Shown: positions 24,201 to 35,700 of the stretch, in pieces
Numbering within the stretch: the stretch's first letter is position 1
Layout of the letters: each line of letters begins with the position of its first letter
Assembly (NCBI RefSeq): GCF_000224145.3
Contig: NC_020177.2
Location: 2,243,483-2,307,482, forward strand
From: Ciona intestinalis
Taxonomy: Eukaryota; Chordata; Ascidiacea; Phlebobranchia; Cionidae
Direction of reading: 5' to 3'
Length of the DNA: 64,000 bases
Notes under the pieces: model-generated
Seen by the model: only the letters and a program-made list of their open reading frames with translations
Database searches by the model: none
What the model was told of the DNA's origin: nothing
Position numbers and translations under genes: made by a program

Positions 24201-25699
24201 TTGGTTTACTTCCACGTGAGACGAGAAAATGCAATTAAATGGCGTCCCATATTTCCCCACCCCACTATATACAGAACGTGTGCGTTTTATTGTTATAATT
24301 TCACCAAGTTTTGGGCTAAATCAAACGTGTGTTTCATGGCTTTGTTTTTAATTATCGTAGGTCACAAATAAGTTTGGTTATACAATGGTTAATTAACCTA
24401 TATAAACTAAGTAACAGTGCAGCCTATAATGAACTAATTTTAGTTGTTACGAAATGATTGGATATTATGTGCTCACGGTGGTTGTATAACAGATATACAA
24501 ACTGAATAACAGTGCAGCCCACGAACTAGTTTTATTATTATTATAGTAGGGTGGGGGAAGATGGGACATCTTTTCATTCTATTTTCTCGTCCAATTTGGT
24601 AGTAAACGAAGAACATTCAAAAAATTATAAAACTATATCCTCACGACTTCCATTGACCGTTGTTAATTGTTTAAAACACGATCAGGATATTTGGATATTA
24701 TGTGCTAAAGGTGTCCGATCTTCCCCCACACTACTGTATTACTTTTATTTGCTCAATCTTTATATAGTTTGCGTTCATAGGGGAGTTCTAATTCGCGCTG
24801 TGGTTTATGGGTTATATACTGTAGTATCGTTTAAAGGCATCTAATAGCAGTCTAATTTAATGCACACGAGCAGTATTGGTTAGATGTAAGCTTAAAGGTG
24901 TTGAGAAAGGGATTATATGACGCGTTTGACGTCAAGGTTTGGAAAGTACCTAGAGGCAAATCAGACAGAGTACGCAAATAGCATGGTAAAGTGCGGGCAA
25001 TTGAAGGGGACTTTCCTATGCGTAACAGGCGAGCTTAATGACCATATAGTATAGTCATAAGGTAACAACCACTCTAATCACTTACAGTGTTTCCTGTTAG
25101 CTTGGAAAGCTCACAAAGTTGATTCATGCAAGCATTGGTGGAATCGCTGAAACTTGTTTTATCGGTATCACTGACAAGGTTGGTCGTTAATTGGTCGATA
25201 ATTTGACCAATTTCACCTGAAAAGTGAACCTAATTAATCTTATGCAAAGAACAAATCGCTATGTTTAATATTTGTGTCATAAGACGAAAAAATTCCATAT
25301 GATTTAAATTACCAAGCGCAACATGTAACTGTAACGGCTCTTCAAATATTAAGCGGAAGACACGCACTTACCAATATTAACCTTGTCGAACTCGGCTTCG
25401 CTAACCTTGTGGGCTGAAAAAACAAAGCATATACGAAATGCAATTTACTGGAAATCACACAGACTGTTTGGCATGACAATAAGTTTCTATTTTTTTAAAT
25501 ACAGAAGCGACGACCGAATTAACTAAAACAACAAAAATAAATGGGGGGATTAGCAACGAAACGAAAGTCATTAGCACGCAAAGGGTATAAATTAACCTAA
25601 TGCAGATGTTTGTTCTAAAAATCAAACCACATTAATGTTATGTCAAGTTTAATACGAACCTGGGCTTCTGGCATCTGTTTCTTCAAAGTTGACATTCAT
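18201..25699 (-). CDS. Armadillo-repeat protein with C-terminal TIR domain
   Basis: Thirteen exons, read leftward: 25660-25699, 25372-25413, 25086-25216, 23789-23898, 22841-22982, 22435-22571, 21743-21850, 21268-21427, 21034-21161, 20097-20180, 19332-19486, 18777-18862, 18201-18313. Every junction is GT-AG and phases agree, except that exon 6 lacks one base. Residues of about 14-333 are helical armadillo-like repeats (VVAPLIKMM, ATSLVWSLSFSD, SALRILYNCS). The last 130 residues are a TIR domain: HIMISYNWKYK, WFDDDNMGSDILQSM, VFLMLASQSYKES, CRTEAVGA, VPIIPL, GWLG. The Glu of CRTEAVGA lies where SARM1-type TIR enzymes have their catalytic glutamate, so NAD+ cleavage is possible, by alignment only. 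SARM1 also has SAM domains; none is seen here. There is no signal peptide or membrane segment, so it is probably cytosolic. ARM-TIR proteins of this type occur in several invertebrates. Confidence 0.85.
18438..18517 (+). mobile_element. SINE family S fragment
   Basis: Diverged body segment (AAGGTGTGTGAATTACC, TTATAACGACTGCCGTT) in the last intron of the ARM-TIR gene. Confidence 0.5.
18527..18721 (+). mobile_element. MITE family A, complete
   Basis: TAGTAGGGTGGGGAAAGATG to CCCCACCCTACTA, last intron of the ARM-TIR gene. Confidence 0.85.
18904..19092 (+). mobile_element. MITE family A, diverged
   Basis: AGAAGGAAAGATGGGACACC to CCCACCTTACCCCGCAG; outer bases are lost. Confidence 0.7.
19538..19778 (-). 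mobile_element. MITE family A with internal duplication
   Basis: TAGTAGGGTGGGGGGAGACG to CCCACCCTACA. The segment TCTATGAGTGTCGTGAGGATA is repeated once, which explains the extra 50 bp. Confidence 0.8.
19781..19971 (-). mobile_element. MITE family A, variant subfamily
   Basis: TACTATGGGACAAGATGGGA to CCCCACCCTACTA, only a few bases from the preceding copy. The interior differs from the main subfamily (CATAGTGTGTGAACC). Confidence 0.75.
20225..20425 (-). mobile_element. SINE family S, 3' half
   Basis: GAATGAATGTAGGTTATTTACTCC through CACTGGGTTAATT; the tRNA-like head is absent. Confidence 0.75.
20826..21015 (+). mobile_element. MITE family A
   Basis: GCGGTGAAAGATGGAACACC to CCCCCACCCTACTA, ending 18 bases before an ARM-TIR exon. 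Confidence 0.8.
21440..21625. repeat. CRE-like tandem cluster (TGACGTCA and variants)
   Basis: Degenerate units of the form ATCGTGACGTCATGAAACGTC recur about every 27-30 bp in an ARM-TIR intron. Each carries the palindromic TGACGTCA core or a one-base variant. Confidence 0.65.
22053..22120 (-). mobile_element. MITE family A, truncated
   Basis: Only the GTGAGGTAAGATGGGACACC end and the adjacent ATATCCAAATATTC are present. Confidence 0.65.
22163..22356 (+). mobile_element. MITE family A
   Basis: AGTAGGGTGGGGGGAGATGG to TTCCTCCACAGTACTATA, ending just downstream of the donor of the frameshifted ARM-TIR exon. Confidence 0.8.
22489..22493 (-). other. Apparent 1-base deletion in ARM-TIR exon 6
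   Basis: A run of five T (five A on the coding strand). Read straight through, exon 22435-22571 meets a TAG a few codons on. With one more A in the run it is exactly 46 codons, enters and leaves in phase 0 as both neighbours require, and continues as ALETVGWYATNTMLDK. Sequencing or assembly error is the simplest reading; a real frameshift allele is possible. Confidence 0.7.
22615..22798 (+). mobile_element. MITE family A
   Basis: TTGAGGGAAGTTGGGACATC to GCCCCACCCTACTA. Confidence 0.8.
23107..23295 (-). mobile_element. MITE family A
   Basis: TACTGTAGGGGAAGATCGG to CATCCACCCTACTA. Confidence 0.8.
23405..23600 (+). mobile_element. MITE family A
   Basis: TAGTAGGATGGGAGAAGATG to CCCCGCCCTACTA. 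Confidence 0.8.
24085..24267 (-). mobile_element. MITE family A
   Basis: TAGTGGGGTGGGGTAAGACG to CCCCACCCCACTA; compensating changes in both ends. Confidence 0.8.
24544..24735 (+). mobile_element. MITE family A
   Basis: TAGTAGGGTGGGGGAAGATG to CCCCCACACTACTG. Confidence 0.85.
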
Positions 25700-26300
25700 G
25701 TTATTGTTAAAGGCATTAAACTAAACACGTTTTTGACCCTTAATATGTAAAAGCCATTTTAAATTTTTTTAAATTCTCTGCAATTCGGAACTTTTGTACG
25801 GCTATGCACATAACGTCACAGACACATAGATAAATACGGAACGATACCGTGATAGTTACTGATTAACCATAGCGCTTTCCTCAATTAAATAAACACACAA
25901 ATATATTGATATAACACACATAAATAGCAAAAAATGACGGAAAATTTGAACTATTGCAGTTAACATACACCTGTTAAACCATTGTAGTATATGTGCATCG
26001 CAAACTAGGGTTTCCCTACAACGCAAATCTTTGTCTAACGCTAGACGCTTTCTAACTGATATCCTCTGGGCAGACGGATAAGCTGAGAGCAGAAAGAGAA
26101 AAAGGGGGTAACCTCGCTTCAATCTAAAGCTAGAATTTGAATCAAAACTGCTGAAGCATGCAGAGGATAGGATACGTATTTCCGTGTGGGAATTTATCAG
26201 TGTGGGCGTGAAAAAATATTCGACTGTTGATTTTTGCGTTTTAAAAACACAACCTCTTTGATTCATGACGTCACTTAAAAAGATGACGTCATTAAACAAT
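25700..26300. other. Upstream region of the ARM-TIR gene
   Basis: No other gene is supported. It contains two TGACGTCA sites (separate entry). A 160-codon frame at 25856-26338 has no family features. Confidence 0.4.
26266..26291. promoter_or_regulatory. Paired CRE/ATF-type sites TGACGTCA
   Basis: Exact palindromes at 26266-26273 and 26284-26291, 18 bp start to start, about 570 bp upstream of the ARM-TIR start codon. CREB/ATF factors bind this core; function here is inferred, and the motif is common in this genome. Confidence 0.35.
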
Positions 26301-26304
26301 TCAT

Positions 26305-26465
26305 AATGGGGGTAAAATGGGATATGTTCTAATTCCATTGTCTCGTCTCATCTTGTAGTAAACAAAGCATATTTGCAGAATTATATACCCGTATGACCGC
26401 AACTCTAAAAGACGGTTGTTAATTGTCCAAAACACAATCAGGAAATATGGGATTTATGTGATAAC
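26305..26465 (+). mobile_element. MITE family A, old variant
   Basis: GGGGGTAAAATGGGATATG with GTAGTAAACAAAGC inside; the right end is lost. Confidence 0.55.
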
Positions 26466-26588
26466 ATGACCTAATAGTCTAACTACAGTTGAAAAAGGAC
26501 TTTCAATTCTTACCGGGGCAAAAACGTTTAAAGTATATTAACTTTTATTGCACACAAACAGAAAATTAAAAACAAATGTTAAATATAC

Positions 26589-26678
26589 AGTAGGGTGAGA
26601 GAAGATGGGACACCTTTTTAACGACCAGGTATTTTGAAATTATGTACTAAAGATGTCCCATCTTCCCCACAGAACTAT
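26589..26678 (+). mobile_element. MITE family A, internally deleted
   Basis: Both ends are present (GTAGGGTGAGAGAAGATGGG and CATCTTCCCCACAGAAC), but only about 90 bp remain. Confidence 0.7.
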
Positions 26679-26798
26679 TAAGTAAAGATAGGTGTACCCA
26701 GGCACTTAATTAATGAAACAACATATTTGAATTTGGTACACAGCATAATAATGAGAGATTAACAAAAATTAAGAAAAAGAGAAAAAGGCAACCAAAGT

Positions 26799-29700
26799 TC
26801 ACTGAACCCTGAATGAACTCGAGTAACCTTGGAATGGCACCACCTGACCAGAGAGTGTGAGTGTGTCGCCATAATACGAGATTCTGTAAGTTCCGCTAGG
26901 CTGATCAACCGGAACATTCCAAACAATGGTCACATGACTTTCGGCTGATCCGAAGCTGCTGATTGGTTGATATTTCTCCCACCTGAGGACGCCAGAGAGC
27001 TGTAGGTTGTTTACAAGCCTAAAAAAAAAGTTGGTCATCACTGAAAAAATTGAGTTGGTCATCACTCGTCAAAATTATGTTGTTTTTTTAATTTGGTCTT
27101 TACTGGAAAAATTAGGTTGGTCATCACTGGTAAAAGTTAATTAGTCATCAGTGGTCAAAAATAACTTAGTAATCACTGGTTTAAAATTAAGTTGGTCATC
27201 GCTGGTAGAAATTAATTGGTCGTCACTGGTCAAAATTAGTTAGTCATTACTGGAAAATTAAGTTGGTCATCACTGTTTAAAATAACTTAGAAATCACTGG
27301 TCAAAAATTAAGTTGGTCATTACTGGTAAAAATTAAGTTGGTCATCACTGGTAAAAATTAAGTTGGTCATCACTGGTCAAAAATTAAGTTGGTCATCGCT
27401 GGTAAATTAATTGGTCGTCACTGGTTATCAAAATTAATTGGTCGTCACTGGTCAAAATTAGTTAGTCATCACTGGAAAAATTAAGTTGGTTTTTACTGGT
27501 AAAAATTAAGTTGGTCATCACTGGTTATCAAAATTAAGTTGGTCATCACTGGTAAAAATTAAGTTGGTCATCACTGGAAAAATTAAGTTGGTAACCACTG
27601 GTAAAAATTAAGTTGGTCATCACTGGAAAAATTAAGTTGGTAACCACTGGTAAAAATTAAGTTGGTCATCACTGGAAAAATTAAGTTGGTAACCACTGGT
27701 AAAAATTAAGTTGGTCATCACTGGAAAAATTAAGTTGGTAACCACTGGTAAAAATTAAGTTGGTCATCACTGGAAAAATTAAGTTGGTTTTTACTGGTAA
27801 AAATTAAGTTGGTCATCGCTGTTTAAAATTAAGTTAGTAATCACTGGTCAAAAATTAAGTTGGTCATTACTGGTAAAAATTAAGTTGGTCATCACTGGTT
27901 ATCAAAATTAAGTTGGTCATCTCTGGTAAAAATTAAGTTGGTCATCACTGGAAAAATTAAGTTGGTAACCACTGGTAAAAATTAAGTTGGTCATCACTGG
28001 AAAAATTAAGTTGGTTTTTACTGGTAAAAATTAAGTTGGTCATCACTGTTTAAAATAAGTTGGTAAACAATGATCAAAATTAAGTTGGTCATCACTGGTA
28101 AAAATTAAGTTGGTCATCACTGGTTATTAAAATTTCTGAGTAAAATTAAGTTGGAAAATTGCTGAGTCATCCTACCTGCGACGAACCCTTACATCACTGA
28201 TGACATCACGCAATGACTCGGGGAGAGGGAGTTCTCCTCTTTCATGCAACATCAACGCCTCCTCGTAATCAAAGTGAACTCCAGCCGTGGCAGAAATGAC
28301 ATCAAACAAAGCCGTGATCACATTTTTATCTTTAGTGATTGTGACGTCATCAGAGGCCTTTGTTGTAGCCTCGCTCCAGATGAACCTGGTTTCCCAATCT
28401 GTGTCAACGAAAACGTCCTGCCACTGGGAGCCGTTAGAGAGCTGTTGTTGAACCGCGAGATACGACGAGCCCAACTGTGACATCATAAACATATTTAAAT
28501 GTGACATATTTTTTCTTGTGTGGCAATGACAGTTATTATACAGATGTTATCAAACACTTTATACCTCTAACCCTAGATTATTAACCCCTAGATCATTGGT
28601 TCAAGGCTCGTCGCTGCTACTATTGTGGGTGTATGTGTCGTTGGGCAAGACATTTCATGTTAATTGCTCCAACCAAGTCAATCATACATAAAAAATCATC
28701 CATAAAAGTACATTCGTGTTAACTCGTAAGCTGGCATGAGGTGTATGAAACAGAACACCCGTGTTTAACGACTGTCATTTACCAGCCACACAAGGATAAA
28801 GCCAGTTACATTTATTTCCCGCTTACAAGTTACCACATAAGTAACTCTGGAGGAATTAATTATTTTTTAGTGTTTTGCCTGACAATGGGAATCAATAAGA
28901 AACCACTGGCTTGGAAAAATTGAGCTAAACGCCAGTCGTTATAACACTGGTGTTCTGTTTCATATACCAGAGCTTACAAGTTAACACGAATGTAACTTTG
29001 TGGGTGGGGTTTTTGTGATTTTTATATTTTTATGTATGGGTGACTTGGTTGAAGCAATTGCCGTTAAGTGTCTTGCTTTGGAACAAGGATACATATGTCT
29101 ACAACGGTAGCAGCGGCCAGCCTTGAACTTAGTATATCTGACCTAGAGGTAGGCGCTTACCACTGCATTACATCACCCAAATTATAAAAAAATGACCTAT
29201 TACAGCTTACCTTCATATTATGACGTGGGTTTGCTCCATAGAAAGAGACGGACACTTCATCTCCGGCACTAAACGTCCCGTTGACATCATTTATGACATC
29301 ACCAATAGATTTACCATTAGGTACACTGTCGGGCTTGGGGGGCGGAAGTAACTCAATTTGTTCATTGATTGTGTCAGATGGTGAAAGACCAGGGTCTACT
29401 GATTCTGTCATAAGAGAAATACAAAGCATTAACTGGTGTTATAAAGGTTTTTTTATAGTAGAATAGGGTAATATGACACATGTTTTTTCATTTTCTCGTC
29501 CCATTTGGTAGTTAACAAAGAATAATTACAGAATTATACAACCATAACCAAGCACCTCTAAAAAAGCGTTGTTAATTGACTAAAACGTGATTAGGAAATA
29601 TGAGGTTAATTAATCAAACTCCAACCCTAGATTATTGGTTCAAGGCTCGTCACTGCTACTATTGTGGGTGTATGTGTCATTGGGCAAGACATTTCACGGT

Positions 29701-32700
29701 AATTGCTCCAACCAAGTCGATCATACATAAAAACATAAAAAATCACCCACAAAGTAACATACTTTGTAACTTGTAAACTGGCATAAGGTGTATGAAACAG
29801 AACACCCGTGTTATAATGACTGTCATTTACCAGCCACGCAAGGATAAACTAAGTTACATATACTACAAGATACACAATGAATTTTGTAATATCTTGCCTG
29901 CATACTCAACCAACACCTAGTACAAAATTGTAAAGAAAATACAAGTCTAGTTTTTAAAGGAGCAAAAAGTTTTTAACTGAAAAAAAGTCGAACTGTGCAA
30001 GTGTCATAGCTGGATAACATGGGGTAATGACTAATGAGGTTACATTAATTTCCCACTAAAACACCTACAACTTATATTTCCACTAAGTACCTACCGTGGT
30101 TTCCAGTTACCAGGTCACCAACTAAACTTGTATATTTCTGTTGATAAGCTTGGAAAGTATGAGGTCCATATATAGTTGACGCACCCTCGTATCTTTGTGC
30201 TGTATATTCCTCAGGGGTGGTAATGTAGTGAGTATATACGTTGGATAAACCAGCTAGAATCACCTAAAAAGCAGTTTAAAAATTACATCGAGATTCGGCA
30301 CCGTAACACAGTTAGATAGGCGCCTGCCTTTAACCCAGATGTAATGGGTTCAAGGCTCATTGATGCTACCATTGTTGGCGTATGTTTGGGAAAAACACTT
30401 TAACGGCGATTGCTTTAACCCAGTGGTCACTAATGGGTTGTCTAAATTATCAGCAGTGGCAGGGACGAGTCATTTACCTTTGCATTCGCCACACCATGTG
30501 CTTGAGCTTCTTTCTGCACAGATTCCTTGATTCTCCTGCCAGCCATAGTGGTGAACTCACCAGGCACAGCTATGATGATAAGTTGACCAAGTCGTAACAT
30601 TTGTACGTCAACTATAGTTGGGTGCCACGCATAAGGACGGTCCATATCTGTGTGTGGGGGGGGGGGTTAAAGGTGGTTTTATAACCCTAACAAGATAAGA
30701 TAAATTTAATAAATTTTGCGAATCTGACACGGATTTGATCTGGTGCTCATTGAGTTGGACGATTCTTGTGTATAGAAATACAGAAAGGATCTGGTGCTAC
30801 GAAAATGTAACAGACAAAAATCAAGTCCAACCAATTGTATAATAAAAGAGATATATTTCGCCTAAATGGCATCGTCAGTCTTTTATTCAAATAGAATCAA
30901 TTGATTCTTTTGATTTTCGTCTGCTTTGTTTTCGTAGCACCAGATCATCAAGGATAGGATATCTTAAAGTATTATTAGCGGCATTAGCACACAATACATA
31001 GTGGTCTCATGCAACCTATTAGGCATTACTTAGCTGTAAATGTGAAAATGTGTTAATCATGAAAATAAATTGACACATACTAATAAAAACTACAGCCTCT
31101 TATACAACAGCCTAAAATGTACACACTTTTTACTAAAAAAAAAACTTGTAAAATTTTTACTTGTAAAATAATGCGTAATGAGATGCATAAAACTACTATT
31201 CATAGCCGCCTAACTTTAAAAATACAGGGGAGGCAGGTACAGTTAGACACACAATCCTGTGAAACAGATTTCACCTTATTGATTATCAAGTTAGCGATTA
31301 TTGAAGTGCAGGAAATTTCAGGTAAGGCCTGCCTGCCTGCCCTGCCACCCAAGGTTTGGCGCCTATGCTATAATGTATATTTTATAGAATGGTATTGCTC
31401 CAACCTAGTGGTCACTAATGGGTTGTCCAAATATCTGCCATATAAAAATTTATTTTTAAAAATTCAAAAAAATCACCCACAAAGTACCATACATGGTAAC
31501 TCATAAGCTGGCATGAGGTGTATGAAACTTAACACCCATGCTATAACGACTGTTGTTTTCCAACCATGCGAGGATAAAGTAAGTTACACTCCAACAGCCA
31601 AACAACTTACACCCTGTAGGTAGCAGTACAGGTTTTGGGTGATGGCAATCATAATATTCTTGTGGTGGTGATTCAGAACACACAACTTTTACAATGATGT
31701 CATCACGCACAGTATCCCACAGCAACGTGCCTTCGGTCATGCTCTGCACAAAGTTGAAAGCACCAGCTCCGTCTGTTGTACCCGCAGCAAAACTGAAGGA
31801 AATGTCAAGAAATTGAACATTCTGTATTTTCTTACTTTATCCTCTTGTGGCCGAAAATGACAGTCGTTGAACACGGGTGTTTTGTTTCATACACCTCGTG
31901 CCAGCTTACATGTTTCCAAAGTATATGTTACTTTGTGGGTAATTATTTTTGAGGGGATTTTTTTATGTGTGGTTGATAACTTGGACAACCCATTAGTGAC
32001 CGCTTGGTTGGAGCAATTGCCGTTAAGTGTCTTGCCCAAGGACACATACGACCATAATATATGGTAGCAGCGAAGAGCCTTGAACCCAATACATCTGGGT
32101 TAGAGGCAGGCGCGCTAACCAACTGTGCTATGGTGCCAGACCAGTAATTCTCATATAGACAGAGTATAGTGCTGTCATAAATATACACCATGTATATAAA
32201 CTATAGCTACCTATATCCCATCCCTGGTTTGCATGTAGTAACATTTGTACCATCATTTAGTTGTACAGGTTGTTTGGTCATATCTACGTACTGATGCACC
32301 CAACTCACAGGTCCTTGTAACAGTTCCTTTGTTCTGTGATGTCATAGAGTACTTTTATAGGAACACCATTTTTTAAACTAATAATTTAGGTTGGAAACTT
32401 ATTATTTTGCAGAAGAATTTTTATTTACAGTTTTAATAAACATAAATTTAGATATATATTTTTCAGTCTATTTTTATTTGTGATTTACAACCTAAATTAT
32501 TAATTTAAAATAAATGGTAACCGTATTAATACTAGAAAAATTTGAAACAGACCGAAAAAATTAAAATGTTAAGCAAAAACGCAAAAAAAATCTTTCGGCA
32601 AAATATTTAGTTTAAAACCTAATTGTTTTGTTTAAAACATAAATTATTAGTTTACAAGCTAAATTAGAGAAGTGACTAACTTGTTATGAAAGAGAATCTT

Positions 32701-35700
32701 TGCAGTTTCAAGTTGGCGTTTAGCGATAATGTCAGTTGAATCAAACATATCGACGCCGGGTCCAAAAGCAACACAATTTTTCACCCGGGGTGGAATGTTA
32801 CAAGTCGATTTTTCAAAGTTACAAGATTTGCCTGCAATAAGTGGAGTTTAAGAAGTGATAAAGTGACATAATAGTTTAGTTTAAAAACATTATCAGAGTT
32901 GTTAAGCTTGTAAAAGCTCTTCAATGCTACCATTGTTGGCATATGTGTTCTTGGGCAAGACACTTAACCGCAATTGCTCCAACCCAGTGGTCACTAATGG
33001 GTTGTCCAAATTATCAGCCATGCATAAAAAATAAAAAAATCCCCTACAAAGTAACACACTTTGTAGGGCGAGGAAGATGAGACATCCTTTCATTATGTTG
33101 GCATATGTCCAGCATATGCGAGCGCAAGACGGGAGCATCTAAACTTGACCGAGCTGTCAAGGGAAGATCTCCCATCCATCACCATTAAAGCCCTTGTCGC
33201 CTACCTTCGGGGAAGCGCCAGGCTTCTTAAACTGGGAAGGTCGATGCAGTAGCACCCCGGGTGTTAGGGTAATGGGCCAATCTTGGCCTAAATCCTAGGG
33301 CCCATGGCATGCCACGCCGCGGGACCTCACCCACATAGAATAGAATAGATAGAAAAAACACACTTTGTAACTCGTAAGCTGGCACGAGGTGTATGAAACA
33401 AAAACCCGTGTTTAGAAAACGACTGTCGTTTTCTGGCAACGCGAGGATAAGGTAAGTTACATTTTATTTAATATTTTGTTTAAATAATTTTTTGAAATAT
33501 TAAAAGGTAAACGGTTTACCTGTGTCAACACAGATTGGTCCTTTGGTTCGAGGGGAAACATCTCCCAAGTTTGCAGACGCGAATGCTCCAACAAAAGATT
33601 CCTGTTTTAATAGTACTGAGTTATATACATTATAAGTAGATAGAAGCATTTTTGTTATTTTTTTTTGAATAGGGGCATGGACAAGTTATATGACGTACAG
33701 ATTGTAGATGAAATCAAAACCAGGATTTCTCAACCACAGAGCGTTAATTGGCGGCTACAAGCAGATTAGTATTTACGGCCTTTCTTCTAAATGTAAATTT
33801 GGGGACAAGTAACATACATAGATATATTAAAACAAGTGTAGCTAATTAAATTGATCAAAAAATTATCCTTAAGTGCTTAGTTTCTCAGAATGGGGTTATA
33901 AACTATAAAAGTATTAAAGCTGCTGGTCTAGAGGCAAGCTTCCCACACTGGAGGGTTGCAAAATGAACTTCAGGGGTTGTCGAGGGCCGAGAGTATTTTC
34001 AATTCTACACAATACTATTGACCAGTCGCCGAAAGTTTTGGGAAACTAAAAGGGGTTTAGAGCCAAAAAGTTTGGGAAGCCCTGCTCTATGGTGTTCTAT
34101 TTATATTTTGTGTCCTTAGTCCTTGTTTAATTAAATGTGGTTTACTTTATTTACATTGTAGTGTATTTAAGGTGTAACGGTCACGCCTTTTATCCAAAAC
34201 ATTATTTCTTTCCTTTTTATCAATAAGCGTGTTTTAACAACTGTTGTTTTACCGATACTACCTGTATTTTCGCTTTTGTAAATTCTCCCGTTCTACGTTA
34301 TCGTGAATGAAGAGTAGAAATAAATTTCATTCATTCATTTAACTCACTTTTCCAGCTTTATTCTCTCCAGATTTTCTCATCATTTTCTCAAAAAGAGCAG
34401 AAGCTCTTCCCTTGTTATCAGAGCTGATCAACTCATTGCTAAAGTTCATGCTGGTGCAGTGTACGGGGTACCATGTGAACATACCAATTGGGTCACCTAA
34501 GGTCACATGAGTTCTTCTTATATATTTTAATACATATAAGAAATTGTAACAGTATTATGTGCTAATGGGCCAGAAAATTTGCCGTAATACCAACTGCTTA
34601 ATGCGGATTCATTTTATTTAAAAAATGGCTATTTTTTAATCTTAAGTATGATATTGCATTCTTTAAAACAGCACGCAGAAAATGCTATGGTAGGTTGACC
34701 TTCGAAGGCAATTATGTGAAGTAAGGTAAATTCAATGGACTGCTGAACAACAGTAGTTCATGACCTGTGAAATGGCATTCACAGAAACACTTTTTTTAAA
34801 ACTAGTGGTAATTTTTAATTTAAAAATAGGGGGGGGGACTGTTTTATTTGTGCAGTTTAGCAACTTTCAAAATAAGACAAGAAAAAATTGGCATTGAGTT
34901 GAAAGTTTTAAACAATTACAAATAAACTATGTTTAATTTTGTCTCCATTGAGTATTAACAAGAAACATTACTTTAGAAAGTTACAAAGTAGAATCCTACC
35001 ATTAGTAGCTTGAAACTTAAGCATTGTCATGTTGTGTTCTGTGTTGTAGCGGTATCTAAATTATGAAAGAATTTAAAAGGTGTATGAAATAATAATATGC
35101 ATTTGTTTACACACTGTGTACCACTAACAGTATTAGATACCGAAAGGCATTACAATAAAATGTACAAAGCACAACCGAGATATTTTCAAAGCCTTTGCTT
35201 CTAGGTAATTCTTCTGCAGAAAAATAAACTTCTATTCTGTTCTACGGGGGTGAGGTTCTACAGCGTGGCACACCATGGGACCAGAGATTTAACTTAGGCA
35301 AGGGTTGGCCCAGTATGTGGTATGCGAATATGCAGTTGTATGCCAACACCCAAAGTGCTACAAAGAGTACAACCTATTATTGACCACTGGGTTGGAGCAA
35401 TGTCTGATAAATCTTGCCCGAGGACATAATATTTGTCTACGTTAGTATCAGCATTAAGCATTGAACTCAGTTTCCTTTGGATAAGATGCAAGCACTTAAC
35501 CACTAAACCATGGCTCGGGTTATATCATATTATATGTCCCCATGATCCTATATGAATGAATGAATGTAACTTACTTTATCCTCGCATGGCCGGAAATCTT
35601 AAACATGGGTGTTCTTTTTCATACACCTCATGTCACCTTACGAGTTACCAAGTATGTTACTTCGTAGATGATAATTTTTGTTTATTTTTTTCTGTGTGGC

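Noticed and set aside
25856..26338. 160-codon minus-strand frame upstream of the ARM-TIR gene
   Set aside because: Its composition is that of AT-rich intergenic DNA, it has no domain signature, and it overlaps a MITE remnant at one end.
27019..28165. Regular short repeats that superficially look like a CRISPR array
   Set aside because: Units are contiguous and degenerate with no unique spacers, and the array sits in an animal intron.
33066..33252. Short GC-rich coding stretch as a host exon of the ceramidase gene
   Set aside because: It is on the opposite strand, flanked by a 13-bp duplication, and reads as the C-terminus of a LINE protein.
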